Position numbers and translations under genes: made by a program. A DNA stretch of 60,931 nucleotides from Cystobacter ferrugineus. Its GTDB lineage: Bacteria > Myxococcota > Myxococcia > Myxococcales > Myxococcaceae. The stretch spans positions 1 through 60,931 of the forward strand of contig NZ_MPIN01000012.1 of the NCBI RefSeq assembly GCF_001887355.1, written 5' to 3'. Below the pieces are notes generated by a model. It saw nothing but the letters and a program-made list of their open reading frames with translations. It was not told the DNA's origin and did not search any database. Each line of letters starts with the position of its first letter. The stretch's first letter is position 1. Below, piece by piece: positions 20,449-29,827 of this stretch.

Positions 20449-21627
20449 TCAACGGTCTCCGACCGCGTACTCCCACCGCAGTCCGGAGGGATCCTGGAAG
20501 CTCAACCGGCTCGAGCCCCCCTCCACTTCCAGAGTCCCCCCCACGGACATGCCCTCCAGGAGGGCGCGCAACCGCTTCACCGCGGCGGTCGAGGGCGCCG
20601 CGAAGGTGAGAGTGGCCGGAGAGGGAGCCGCCGGGCCGGCCACGAAGGTGATCCGGTACAGGCCGTCCCCGTAGACGGCCTCCTCGGGGCCCGCCCGCTC
20701 GGCGCTCCAACCCAGCAGGGGGGCCACCCAATCCCAGAAGGCGCGCTGGGCGGGGAGATCGGCCACCGGCAGGCGCAGCGCGATCAGGGACGCGCGGGGC
20801 ACCCGGGTGGGGGGCGGCAGGGCCTTCTCCTTGGTCTTGGCTGTCTGCCAGTGTCGTTCCATGTGCTCCAAGGTGGCCTCTCCCAGGGGCACCTGCTCTG
20901 CGCGCAACGTGGATTCGATGTGCTGGAAGCGCGCGGTGAAGCGGCGGATGGCCATGCGCAGCGCGTCCTCGGCCGGGGTGTGGAGGAAGCGGGCGAGGTT
21001 GGCGAGCGCCAGCAGGACGTCGCCCAGCTCGTGCTCCAGCTCGTCCCGGTTTCCCGAGGCGATCGCCTCGTCCAGCTCGCCCAGCTCCTCCTGGAGCTTG
21101 GCGCGCACGTGATGCAGGTCGGGCCAGTCGAAGCCGATGCGGCTGGCCTTCTCGGTGAGACGCTCGGCGCGCAGCAGGGCGGGGGCTCGCGTGGGCACTC
21201 CGTCGAGCACCGAGCCCTCGTGGCCCGTCTTCTTCTTGCGCTCCTGCGCCTTGAGCTTCGCCCAGTCGGCCATCGGCTGGGGCGTGCCATCCGCCTGCCG
21301 CTCGCCGAAGACGTGCGGGTGGCGCTGGGTGAGCTTGTCGCTGATGGAGGCGGACACGTCCGCCAGGGTGAACTCGCCCAGCTCCTCGGCGAGCCGGGCA
21401 TGGAAGACGATCTGGAAGAGCAGATCCCCCAGCTCCTCGCACAGTGGCCGCCAGGGACCCCCTTCGGCGACACGATCCATCTCATCGAGGACCTCGAATG
21501 CCTCCTCACTGAGGTAGGGGCGCAGTGAGCGCAGGTCCTGCTCCCGGTCCCACGGACAGCCATCCGCCGAGCGCAGACGCGCCACGATTCCCGCCAACCT
21601 CTCCAATTGCTCCCCTGCTGCACTCAT
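20449..21627 (-). CDS. mazG: MazG nucleotide pyrophosphohydrolase fused to a VOC-like domain
   Basis: The protein has 392 residues. The first ~265 are MazG, with CPWDREQD, E-E-A-F-E-V-L and EELGDLLFQIVFHARLAEE in the first module and KLQEELGELDEAI plus ELGDVLLALANLARF in the second. MazG hydrolyses nucleoside triphosphates to monophosphates and pyrophosphate. Residues ~280-392 are additional and resemble a glyoxalase/VOC module (LIALRLPVADLPAQRAFWDW near the start, F-Q-D-P-S-G near the end). Ordinary MazG ends near 265, so this is a fusion in one uninterrupted frame. The role of the extra domain is unknown. Confidence 0.88.
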   Translation of the reverse strand: MSAAGEQLERLAGIVARLRSADGCPWDREQDLRSLRPYLSEEAFEVLDEMDRVAEGGPWRPLCEELGDLLFQIVFHARLAEELGEFTLADVSASISDKLTQRHPHVFGERQADGTPQPMADWAKLKAQERKKKTGHEGSVLDGVPTRAPALLRAERLTEKASRIGFDWPDLHHVRAKLQEELGELDEAIASGNRDELEHELGDVLLALANLARFLHTPAEDALRMAIRRFTARFQHIESTLRAEQVPLGEATLEHMERHWQTAKTKEKALPPPTRVPRASLIALRLPVADLPAQRAFWDWVAPLLGWSAERAGPEEAVYGDGLYRITFVAGPAAPSPATLTFAAPSTAAVKRLRALLEGMSVGGTLEVEGGSSRLSFQDPSGLRWEYAVGDR

Positions 21628-21741
21628 GGCTCTTCCTCCTCATCTCTCCGAGCGTGGGGCCCGCCGCCAACACCGGAATTCCCGGAGGGGGGCGCGACAA
21701 CTTTCGTGGGACAGGGGGGTCGCCTATCATCGGCCCACCGA

Positions 21742-23919
21742 ATGTCGCATCCCCCTTTCTCGTTGCGCTTTCTTCCGCTGCTGCTGTGCCTCGCTTCGTG
21801 GATGCCCGCGAGGCCGGCGCATGCGCAGCAATATCAGGATCCCTCCATGCTGGAGCCAGAGGAGATGGCGATGCCCTCCGATCCGGACTCCGAGGACGAA
21901 GAGGAGGAGGGGACCTCGGCCCGGGGTCGCGGGAAGAAGGGCAAGGGCCGCAAGGGCCAGGAAGACGAGGCGCAGGACGAAGCGGCGAGTGCCGCGGACC
22001 AGGACGCGGGAGTGGGCGTGGCCCCGACGCCCGCGGCCCCAGCCGCCCCTGTTCCCCCCGAGCCGGTGGTGCGGCCGCCCCCCGCGCCCATCCTCACGCC
22101 GCGCATCTCCGATGCGGACCTCCAGGCGGCGTGGGTCAAATGGCGCGACGCGGTGGCGGCGCTGGACAACGAGGCGGCGCGCGCGGCCCAGCAGGAACTG
22201 GTGACGCTCCGGGACGAGGTGGCGGCGCTGGACATGGAGTCCGTCAGTGTGGGCTTCATCCGGGCGGCGGAGGGACGGCGCAAGGCGCGCGACGAGGCGG
22301 GCGCGATGCTGCTCGTGGAACATGCGGCGGCGCTCTCTCCGCACCTGCCCTACGCGCGCCTGGCGCTCGCCCAGGCCCATGCCGAGCGCTCGCCCGAGGC
22401 CGTGGGGAAGTACTCGCGTGAGTTCAAGGCCGCGCTCGGGTTGATGCTGAAGGATCCCCGCTACCGGCGCCCGGTGCTGGCGGATTTCGCGACGGTGGGG
22501 CTGGTGGCGCTGCTGGCCACGGCGGTGGTGGTGGTGGGCGTGCTCTTCGTGCGGCGCGTGCGCTTCCTGTTCCACGACTTCCACCATTTCTTTCCCCGCG
22601 CGGCGGCCCACTGGCAGTCCGGGGCCCTCGCGGTGCTGCTGCTCTTCGGCACGCCCCTGGCCCTGCGCTGGGGCGTCGTGCCCATGCTGTTGTTGCTGCT
22701 GGGCTCCGTGTCGCTCTACCTGTCGCGCTCGGAGCGGGCGGTGGCGACGTTGCTGCTCGTGCTGGCGGCGCTCGTGCCCCTCGCGGCGGGCAAGCTCGCC
22801 CAGTCCGCGGTCTTCGCGGGAACGGTGGCCGAGGACGTCTACGTGCTGGAGCACGGCGGAATCGACGTGGAGCCGGTGGCCGAGCGCGTGCGCGCGCGCC
22901 ACGAGAAGAAGCAGGCCGGCTTCGCCGAGCTCTTCGCGCTCGGCCGGTTCGAGGCACGCCGGGGCCAGATGCAGGAGGCCATCGCCCACTACAAGGCGGC
23001 CATGGCGCTGCGTGCCGGGCACGCGCCGTTGATGACCAACCTGGGCAACGCCTTGCTGGCCACGGGCGACATGGCCGGCGCGGAGCGGCTCTACACCCAG
23101 GCCTTGTCGGCGGACCCGGGGCTGGCCGCGCCCGCCTTCAACCTGGCCGAGGTCCACCGCCGCCGTGCCGCCGTGGCGCCGGACTCCCAGATCAGCACGC
23201 ACAACCAGAAGGCACGCGACGCGCTCGAGACCGCGGGCCGTTTGGATCGCCGGCTGCTGATGTGGGAGCGGCCGCCGGATGAGCGGCTGACGATGAACCG
23301 CCTGCTGCTCGGGCCCGTGCTGCCCCTGTCGGACCTGCCGGTCGTCGAGGACGCGAACCTGGCCGCGCACGTGGAGGCCCAGCTCTCGAGCCGGTTGCTC
23401 GGAGGCGGCTCGGGCATCTCCGCCTGGGGTCCGCTCGTGCTCGGGGCGCTGCTCGTCTCCCTGCTCGGCTTCGCCCGGGGCACCTTCAAGCCGTCCCACG
23501 AGTGCGAGAAGTGCGGCCGTCCGGTGTGCCGGCGCTGTGACAAGGAACTGGGCGTGGCCAGCAAGCTGTGCGCCCAGTGCGTCAACGTCTTCTCGCGCAA
23601 GATCGTGGTGGAGGCGCGCGTCCGGGCCCGCAAGCACATCGAGATCGAGCGCAAGCGCCAGTGGGCCAGCGGCGTGTCCTATGTCTTCGGCGCCCTGGTG
23701 TCCGGCGCGGGCCACCTCTTCAATGGGTTGACGGTGCGCGGCACGCTCTACGCCTTCCTCTTCCTCTTCGGGGTGGCGGGGCTGGCGTTGCGCTCCGGGG
23801 TGCTGCGCTCCCCCTATGGAGAGGTGCCGCTGTACCTCAAGCTCGCCCCTCTGTTGATTCTCCTCATCCCCATTCACCTGTTGTCGCTGCGTGGGCTGTA
23901 CCGCCACCAGAACGAGTAG
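21742..23919 (+). CDS. Large membrane TPR protein with zinc-ribbon-like motif
   Basis: The protein has 725 residues if ATG 21742 is used. This start fits a signal peptide ending ARPAHA-QQ and lies 11 nt after a TATCAT box. After an acidic and Pro-rich linker come helices, several membrane segments (about residues 250-375), TPR repeats (NLGNALLATGDMAGAERLYT around 435) and a further membrane segment. A C-x-x-C / C-x-x-C cluster follows (CEKCGRPVCRRC, then C-A-Q-C), and two C-terminal membrane helices end the protein. The Cys cluster could bind zinc. I know no function; the DUF4388 protein follows after 12 nt, so the two may work together. Confidence 0.7.
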   Translation: MSHPPFSLRFLPLLLCLASWMPARPAHAQQYQDPSMLEPEEMAMPSDPDSEDEEEEGTSARGRGKKGKGRKGQEDEAQDEAASAADQDAGVGVAPTPAAPAAPVPPEPVVRPPPAPILTPRISDADLQAAWVKWRDAVAALDNEAARAAQQELVTLRDEVAALDMESVSVGFIRAAEGRRKARDEAGAMLLVEHAAALSPHLPYARLALAQAHAERSPEAVGKYSREFKAALGLMLKDPRYRRPVLADFATVGLVALLATAVVVVGVLFVRRVRFLFHDFHHFFPRAAAHWQSGALAVLLLFGTPLALRWGVVPMLLLLLGSVSLYLSRSERAVATLLLVLAALVPLAAGKLAQSAVFAGTVAEDVYVLEHGGIDVEPVAERVRARHEKKQAGFAELFALGRFEARRGQMQEAIAHYKAAMALRAGHAPLMTNLGNALLATGDMAGAERLYTQALSADPGLAAPAFNLAEVHRRRAAVAPDSQISTHNQKARDALETAGRLDRRLLMWERPPDERLTMNRLLLGPVLPLSDLPVVEDANLAAHVEAQLSSRLLGGGSGISAWGPLVLGALLVSLLGFARGTFKPSHECEKCGRPVCRRCDKELGVASKLCAQCVNVFSRKIVVEARVRARKHIEIERKRQWASGVSYVFGALVSGAGHLFNGLTVRGTLYAFLFLFGVAGLALRSGVLRSPYGEVPLYLKLAPLLILLIPIHLLSLRGLYRHQNE

Positions 23920-23931
23920 GTCGGAACGACG

Positions 23932-25125
23932 ATGGCGCTCACGGGAACCCTCAAGGACTTCGGCATCGCGGACATCCTGCAGCTCATCGGGCAGCAGCAG
24001 AAGACCGGGGTGCTCTACCTCAAGAGCAAGGATCAGGACGTCCAGGTCTTCATCCGGGACGGCAACATCGTGCGTGCCGAGAGCATCACGCGCAAGAAGA
24101 AGGACCTGCTGGGCAACATGCTGGTGGCCGCCGAGCTCATCACGCCCCAGCAGCTCGCGAGCGCGCTGGAGATCCAGAAGCGCACCCTCAAGCGGCTCGG
24201 GGACGTGCTCACCTCCACGGGGGCCATCTCCGCGGAGAAGCTCAAGCAGATGATGCGGCTGCAGGTGACGGAGTCGCTCTACGGGCTCTTCTCCTGGAAG
24301 GCGGGCGACTACGAGTTCAAGCAGGAGGAGAGCGTCCAGGTGGATGCGGACGATCTCGCGCCGCTGCGCGCCGAGAGCGTGCTCATGGAAGGCTTCCGGA
24401 TGGTGGATGAGTGGCCCCACCTGCGCAAGAAGCTCTCCAACGAGGCCACCACCTTCGAGAAGCTCAAGGAACTGCCGCCGCAGAAGGCCCAGGACAAGGA
24501 GGACGACTTCGACGCGTCCTTCGACGATGCCTTCTCCGAGGAGAAGAAGGACGAGAACAAGGGCGAGTTCAAGACGATCGGCAGCGCCGAGCGCCGCGTG
24601 TACAGCCTCATCGGCGCGGGGCGCGACGTGCGCAAGCTGGTGGAGCTGAGCTGCCTGGGCGAGTTCGAGACCTGGAAGGCGCTCGTCAACCTGCTCAACC
24701 TCGAGTACATCCGGGCCCTGCAGCCCTCGGGCCTGTCGGGCCTGTCGTCGTCCGCGCGCGGCGGGGAACTGATCGTACGGCTGGGCGGCGTGCTGGCGCG
24801 TGCCGCGGTCACCCTCCTGGTGATCGCCGCCCTGAGCTTCGTCGCCTCGCGGCTGCGGCCGGATACGTGGGACTTGCAGGGGGCGTCGGCCTCCTCGTAC
24901 TCGGACCCGGCCGCCCAGCGCCTGGTGTCTCGTGCCCAACAAGTCCGAATCGAAGCCGCGCTGGAGGTGTTCCGACTGGAAAAAGGCAACCTCCCCGAAC
25001 GATTGGACTCCCTGGTGGAAGTGGGTCTGCTGCGCAACGAAGACCTGCGCTACCCCTGGAGGGATGATTACTATTACCGTCGTACGTCGGACCGGCAGTT
25101 CATCCTCCTGCCCCCCTTGCGCTAG
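23932..25125 (+). CDS. DUF4388 protein with membrane segment and pseudopilin-like C-terminus
   Basis: The protein has 397 residues. It begins with a DUF4388 domain (ALTGTLKDFGIADILQLIGQ, K-T-G-V-L-Y-L, V-F-I-R-D-G-N-I-V-R), common in myxobacterial regulators. A helical, acidic middle follows, then a transmembrane segment near residue 285-303 (VTLLVIAALSFVASRL). The last ~75 residues look like the periplasmic head of a type II secretion GspG pseudopilin: A-L-E-V-F-R-L-E-K-G-N-L-P, L-V-E-V-G-L-L and Y-P-W-R-D-D-Y-Y-Y. The combination suggests a transmembrane coupling protein. It lies 12 nt after the TPR membrane gene. Confidence 0.7.
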   Translation: MALTGTLKDFGIADILQLIGQQQKTGVLYLKSKDQDVQVFIRDGNIVRAESITRKKKDLLGNMLVAAELITPQQLASALEIQKRTLKRLGDVLTSTGAISAEKLKQMMRLQVTESLYGLFSWKAGDYEFKQEESVQVDADDLAPLRAESVLMEGFRMVDEWPHLRKKLSNEATTFEKLKELPPQKAQDKEDDFDASFDDAFSEEKKDENKGEFKTIGSAERRVYSLIGAGRDVRKLVELSCLGEFETWKALVNLLNLEYIRALQPSGLSGLSSSARGGELIVRLGGVLARAAVTLLVIAALSFVASRLRPDTWDLQGASASSYSDPAAQRLVSRAQQVRIEAALEVFRLEKGNLPERLDSLVEVGLLRNEDLRYPWRDDYYYRRTSDRQFILLPPLR

Positions 25126-25215
25126 GTGGGCTGCTCGCTGGTGAGCAACACCGGAGGCTGGAAGTCGTTATCGAGGCCGTTACTGAAGTGAGGTTGAAAG
25201 CCAAGACCCGCACTC

Positions 25216-26307
25216 ATGGGATGGGATGAATTGCGAAACCCCGCCACTGTAGAGGCCCAAGAAGTCACCCCCACCTCCGCCAAGGTGGATGTCCGCGACA
25301 ACGCGACGACCCTGGCGCTGTGTGGCAACCAGAACGAGAACCTCAAGCTCATGGAGCGCCGCCTCGGTGTCCGCGTGGGACAGCGGGGGACGGAACTGCA
25401 CCTGTCGGGACCGGCGGATGCCGTGGCCTTCACGGTGAAGCTGGTGGAGAGCCTCGAGGGTATGATCCGGGCCGGCCGCGCCATCTACCGCGAGGATGTG
25501 GAGCAGGCCATCAAGGTGATGGGGCGCGGAGGCGCCGAGTCGCTCCAGGACGTGATGATGGGGCCCGTGCTCAAGAGCTCGGGCAACCGGCAGATCGCGC
25601 CCAAGAGCATCGCGCAGAAGCGCTACGTGGACGCCATCCGCGCCAATGACATCGTCTTCGGCATTGGCCCCGCGGGCACGGGCAAGACGTACCTGGCCAT
25701 GGCCATGGCGGTCTCCTATCTGCTCGACAGGAAGGTCAAGCGCATCGTCCTGGCCCGCCCGGCGGTGGAGGCCGGTGAGAAGCTGGGCTTCCTGCCCGGG
25801 GACCTGGCCGAGAAGGTCAATCCCTACCTGCGTCCGCTCTACGACGCGCTCCACGACATGATGCCCATCGAGCGCGCCACGAGCTTCATCGAGCAGGGCG
25901 TGGTGGAAGTGGCGCCGCTGGCCTTCATGCGCGGCCGCACGCTCAACGACTCCTTCGTCATCCTCGACGAGGCGCAGAACACCACCGTCGAGCAGATGAA
26001 GATGTTCCTCACGCGCCTGGGCTACAACAGCAAGGCGGTCATCACCGGTGACGTGACGCAGGTGGACCTGCCGGTGGGCAGGATGAGCGGCCTGCACCAT
26101 GCGCGCTCCATCCTGCGCAACATCGAGGGCCTGTGCATCACCGAGTTCACCGAGGTGGATGTGGTGCGCCACCCGTTGGTGCAGGAGGTCATCCGCGCCT
26201 ACGATCGCTTCGACGCCGCCCAGCAGGCCGCCAAGGCGCTGAAGCAAGCCGAGCAGACCGCCGAGACCCCGGCGCCCGCCTCCAGTGGGGAGCCATCCAG
26301 CTCGTGA
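25216..26307 (+). CDS. ybeZ: PhoH-family ATPase (YbeZ-like)
   Basis: The protein has 363 residues. An N-terminal KH-like segment is followed by the PhoH ATPase with Walker A GPAGTGKT (~151-158), the family signature [20 protein letters not shown], and Walker B with FVILDEAQN. It is predicted to be an RNA-related ATPase that works with the endoribonuclease YbeY in rRNA maturation. Here the order is phoH, 7TM-HD protein, ybeY, the classical conserved neighbourhood. The Pro/Ser-rich C-terminus is disordered. No strong ribosome binding site is visible before ATG 25216. Confidence 0.93.
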   Translation: MGWDELRNPATVEAQEVTPTSAKVDVRDNATTLALCGNQNENLKLMERRLGVRVGQRGTELHLSGPADAVAFTVKLVESLEGMIRAGRAIYREDVEQAIKVMGRGGAESLQDVMMGPVLKSSGNRQIAPKSIAQKRYVDAIRANDIVFGIGPAGTGKTYLAMAMAVSYLLDRKVKRIVLARPAVEAGEKLGFLPGDLAEKVNPYLRPLYDALHDMMPIERATSFIEQGVVEVAPLAFMRGRTLNDSFVILDEAQNTTVEQMKMFLTRLGYNSKAVITGDVTQVDLPVGRMSGLHHARSILRNIEGLCITEFTEVDVVRHPLVQEVIRAYDRFDAAQQAAKALKQAEQTAETPAPASSGEPSSS

Positions 26308-26410
26308 GCTCGCTGACCGAGTGGTGAGGCGAGGGAGTGTCGGCAAGGAACGTGCCGCCTCCCGCCTTGCTTGAAGTCTCCGCCCCGCCTCTCATAGGTT
26401 GAAGACCGCC

Positions 26411-28909
26411 ATGGCCGAACCGGAATCGCCGCCCCCCGGACTCAGTCCGCTGGACGCCTTGTCGCGCCGTTTCCGGCTCGGCCCCCAATGGGGCCGGCGC
26501 CTGACGAACCTGCTGTTGCTGGGGGCGGTGTCGGTCGCGGCCGGCTTCGTCATCTCACCGGGCCTCTACAGCCAGCAGATTCCCGCCCTCACCGAGGAGA
26601 ACCTGGGCCGGCCCTTCCGGACCAACGCGCCAGCGGGGTTCAAGGCCGGACGGGACTACGACATCCTCCACGAGGCGATGACCGAGAAGCGGCGCCAGGA
26701 GGCACGCGCCGCGGTCCGCCCGGTGTACGACCTGAGCCCGGGCGTGGCGTCGGAGCTGCGCACCGCCGTGAGCGGCGCCTTCTCGGACATGCGTCGGCGC
26801 CTGGCGGAGAAGGAAGAAGCCGCCGCGCAGGCCGCGTCCGCGGAGCCCACCGACACGCGCAAGGCCCGCAAGCCGTCCGCGCCGACGGCGGAGGAGCGCG
26901 AGCGTCAACGCCAGGAGCTGGAGGCGATGCGCGAGAGCTTCCTGGTGCTGCTCTTCGGACGCCGGGACGCGGGGTTCGAGGCGGAGGACTTCCAGGCGCT
27001 GAACGCGGGGCGCTTCTCCGAGGCCCTGGAGGTGGCCACGCTGTTGCTCGTGGAGCGGGCCTACGGCTTCTCCGAGCCCCTGCCGGTGTACATCGCCCCC
27101 TCGCGCGAGGAGCTCGCGCGCGAGGGCCTCCAGGGCATCACCGTGAGGGATCTGCGCCACAATGGCGAGCAGACCCTGGCGATCACGGCGCCCACCGTGG
27201 TGGACCTGCGCGAGTCCTATACGGAGATGGAGCGTTTCGCCTCCGTTCCGGGCAACCTCCTGCCGGACTCGCCCGTGGTGCAGCGCCGGGCGGTGCTGCG
27301 GTTGGCCAAGCGGCTGGTGCGGCCCAACCTCACCATCAACCTGGCCGAGACGGACGCCCGGCGGCGCCTGGCGGCGGCGGCGGTGAAGGACGCCGTCATC
27401 TCCATCAAGAAGGGGCAGCGCGTCATTGGCGACGGGGAGCTGGTCAACGAGACGCACCTGGTGGCCATCCGGGGCATGCGCGCGCAGACGGACCGGTTGG
27501 ATCTGTTGCAGTTGCAGGTGGGCGGCACGGGCCTGGTGGCGCTGCTCATCTCCGCCACGTACCTCTTCTGCCGGGCGGCCTTCCGGCGCTTCCGGCCCAC
27601 GCGCAAGGACGCGCTGCTCCTGGGCATGCTGCTGGTGTCGATGCTGGGCCTGGCGCAGATCTGGGTGTCCATCGCGGACGCGGTGCAGGACCGCTACGCG
27701 GCGCTGCCCCTGGAGGCCTTCTATTACGCCTTCCCGGTGGCGGCCGGAGCCATGCTGGTGCGCTTCGTCCTCTCCGAGGAGCTGGCGCTCTTCTTCGCCA
27801 TCGTGCTCGCGTGCCTGTGCGGCGTGATGCTGGGCAACTCGCTGTCCTTCGGCATCTACGCGCTGGTGGGCGCCCTGGTGGCGGCCGACCGCATCACCCG
27901 CGCCAAGGATCGCGTGGGCATCTTCAAGGCGGGTCTCATCTCCGGCGTGGCCAACCTGCTCGCGGTGCTCTTCCTCTTCCTGGCCGAGGGCAAGGGACTC
28001 ACCCCCGACACCCTCCTCACCGCCGTGTTCGCCTTCCTGGGCACGACGCTGGGCGTGCCGGTGGTGGTGCTGGCGCTCACGCCGCTCATCGAGTCCGTGT
28101 TCGGCTATGCGTCGGACCTGAAGCTGCTGGAGCTGGCCAACCTCAACCACCCCGCGCTCAAGGAGCTCATCGTCCAGGCGCCGGGCACCTACCACCACTC
28201 CATCATCATCGGCACGCTGGTGGAGAACGCGGCGGAGGACATCGGCGCCAATCCGCTGCTGGCGCGCTCGTGCGCCTACTACCACGACATCGGCAAGGGC
28301 CGGAATCCGCTCTACTTCGGGGAGAACCAGAAGGGGGACAACCGGCACGATGGGCTCGCCCCGGCGATGAGCGCCGTCATCATCAAGCGCCACGTCACCG
28401 AGGGTCTGGAGATGGCGCGCCAGTACCGTCTGCCCAAGCTGGTGGCGGACGCCATTCCCCAGCACCACGGCACCCGGCTGGTGGGCTACTTCTTCCACAA
28501 GGCCCTCAAGGAGCAGGAGGGCAAGGAAGGCGCGCCTCCGCTCGACGAGAGCATCTTCCGCTACCCGGGCCCCAAGCCCCAGTTCCGCGAGGCGGCCCTG
28601 GTGATGATCGCCGACGCGGTCGAGGCCTCCACGCGCTCGCTGCCGGAGCCCACCTCGGCGCGGCTGCAAGCGCAGGTGCAGAAGATGATCAACCTCATCT
28701 TCTCCGAGGGGCAGCTGGATGAGTGCGATCTGACACTTCGGGATTTGAACCTCATCTCCCAGTCCTTCCTGCACACGCTCGAGGGCATCTATCATGCGCG
28801 TCCCGAGTATCCGGCCGGTGCGCTGCAGGCGGGCCCCAAGGGCTCGCTGATGGTGGCGCCGGCGGCGAAGCAGGAAGGCAAGGCGCGTCCGGTGGGCACG
28901 GGCACCTGA
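26411..28909 (+). CDS. 7TM-HD domain phosphohydrolase (PgpH-like)
   Basis: The protein has 832 residues. One N-terminal membrane helix (VSVAAGFVISPGL) is followed by a ~300-residue extracytoplasmic 7TMR-HDED domain, then seven membrane helices and a cytoplasmic HD domain. The metal site is evident in YYHDIGKG (about 621-628), the preceding TYHHS and later RHV and QHHG segments. PgpH-type proteins hydrolyse cyclic di-AMP; whether that nucleotide is used in this organism is not known from the sequence. ATG 26411 is preferred over a TTG 12 nt upstream. It lies between phoH and ybeY. Confidence 0.9.
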   Translation: MAEPESPPPGLSPLDALSRRFRLGPQWGRRLTNLLLLGAVSVAAGFVISPGLYSQQIPALTEENLGRPFRTNAPAGFKAGRDYDILHEAMTEKRRQEARAAVRPVYDLSPGVASELRTAVSGAFSDMRRRLAEKEEAAAQAASAEPTDTRKARKPSAPTAEERERQRQELEAMRESFLVLLFGRRDAGFEAEDFQALNAGRFSEALEVATLLLVERAYGFSEPLPVYIAPSREELAREGLQGITVRDLRHNGEQTLAITAPTVVDLRESYTEMERFASVPGNLLPDSPVVQRRAVLRLAKRLVRPNLTINLAETDARRRLAAAAVKDAVISIKKGQRVIGDGELVNETHLVAIRGMRAQTDRLDLLQLQVGGTGLVALLISATYLFCRAAFRRFRPTRKDALLLGMLLVSMLGLAQIWVSIADAVQDRYAALPLEAFYYAFPVAAGAMLVRFVLSEELALFFAIVLACLCGVMLGNSLSFGIYALVGALVAADRITRAKDRVGIFKAGLISGVANLLAVLFLFLAEGKGLTPDTLLTAVFAFLGTTLGVPVVVLALTPLIESVFGYASDLKLLELANLNHPALKELIVQAPGTYHHSIIIGTLVENAAEDIGANPLLARSCAYYHDIGKGRNPLYFGENQKGDNRHDGLAPAMSAVIIKRHVTEGLEMARQYRLPKLVADAIPQHHGTRLVGYFFHKALKEQEGKEGAPPLDESIFRYPGPKPQFREAALVMIADAVEASTRSLPEPTSARLQAQVQKMINLIFSEGQLDECDLTLRDLNLISQSFLHTLEGIYHARPEYPAGALQAGPKGSLMVAPAAKQEGKARPVGTGT

Positions 28910-28928
28910 GGCGCGTGGCGGGAGGAGG

Positions 28929-29780
28929 GTGAACGTGAAGCTGCGCAAGGGGAAGGTGATTCCCCGGGACGATGGGAAGCGCATCGAGGAGTTCGTGGGC
29001 GCGGCGACGACGGGCACCGACTCGGTGTCGGTGGCGCGCATGCTGGCGCCGCCGGGCTGGAGCGAGCCGGCGCAGAAGCCCGAGTTCGACGAGGTGGTCA
29101 TCGTCCTCAAGGGCGAGCTGACCCTGGTGATCGAGGGCCGGCGCCAGCTCATCGAGCAAGGGGAGATGGGCCTGGTGCCTCGCGGCCGCCGGGTGGTGTA
29201 CCGCAACGATGGACAGGGCGCGTGCGACTACTACTCGGTGTGCGCGCCGGCCTTCCGGGTGGAGCTGGCGAACATCGAGCAGGCCGAGGAAGAGCCCCAG
29301 GAGAACCGGGTGACGTTGCAGGTGGCGCACCCGCAGGGCAAGCGCCTGTCCAAGCAGGTGACGGAGCTGGCCGAGACGTTCCTGGAGAAGCTGGAGCTGT
29401 CCGGGTGCGAGCTGTCCATCTCGCTGGTGGGCGACCATGCCATCCGCCGGCTCAACCGCACCTGGCGCAAGAAGGACAAGGCGACGGACGTGCTGAGCTT
29501 CCCCGCGGGCGAGGCTCCCAAGGGCACGCCCGGGCCGAGGCAGCTCGGCGACATCGTCATCTCCCTGGACACGGCGAAGCTGCAGGCCCGGGAGTACGAG
29601 CGCACCCTGGAAGAGGAGGTGGCACGCTACCTGGCGCACGGCCTCCTGCACCTGCTGGGGCACGACCACGAGCGGCCCAAGGACGCGCAGAAGATGGCGC
29701 GCGCCGAGGAGCGGCTGCTGGGCGCCAGCGGCATGGTGGGGGACGCGGTGGCTCCCCGGGCTCGCAAGCTCATGACGTGA
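28929..29780 (+). CDS. ybeY: Cupin domain fused to YbeY endoribonuclease
   Basis: The protein has 283 residues; the GTG start at 28929 is preceded by GGAGGAG. Residues 1-~115 form a cupin (G-E-L-T-L-V-I-E-G, PEFDEVVIVLKG) that lacks the His pair normally binding metal. Residues ~125-270 are YbeY, with the zinc motif HGLLHLLGHDH at 237-247 and KATDVLSFP. YbeY matures 16S rRNA ends and acts in ribosome quality control. The two parts are in one frame with no stop or clear internal start signal, although a GTG near residue 127 could start a YbeY-only product. The cupin may sense a ligand or aid dimerisation. Confidence 0.88.
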   Translation: MNVKLRKGKVIPRDDGKRIEEFVGAATTGTDSVSVARMLAPPGWSEPAQKPEFDEVVIVLKGELTLVIEGRRQLIEQGEMGLVPRGRRVVYRNDGQGACDYYSVCAPAFRVELANIEQAEEEPQENRVTLQVAHPQGKRLSKQVTELAETFLEKLELSGCELSISLVGDHAIRRLNRTWRKKDKATDVLSFPAGEAPKGTPGPRQLGDIVISLDTAKLQAREYERTLEEEVARYLAHGLLHLLGHDHERPKDAQKMARAEERLLGASGMVGDAVAPRARKLMT

Positions 29781-29792
29781 GACGGAGACGGG

Positions 29793-29820
29793 TTGAGTCG
29801 GGCGGCGCGCGTGATAGGTA
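29793..29820 (+). promoter_or_regulatory. Leaderless promoter of DUF4105 gene
   Basis: TTGAGT at 29793-29798 and TAGGTA at 29815-29820 are 16 nt apart. ATG 29828 starts 7 nt after the -10, the same distance as at lptE and yicC. Confidence 0.5.
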
Positions 29821-29827
29821 GGTGCGA

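Noticed and set aside
21727-24942. 1071-codon open frame opposite the TPR and DUF4388 genes
   Set aside because: Shadow frame with no recognisable motif; it crosses two well-supported genes.
25129-25148. Short TGCTC/GAGCA hairpin after the DUF4388 gene
   Set aside because: Only five pairs and no T-run; too weak to call a terminator.
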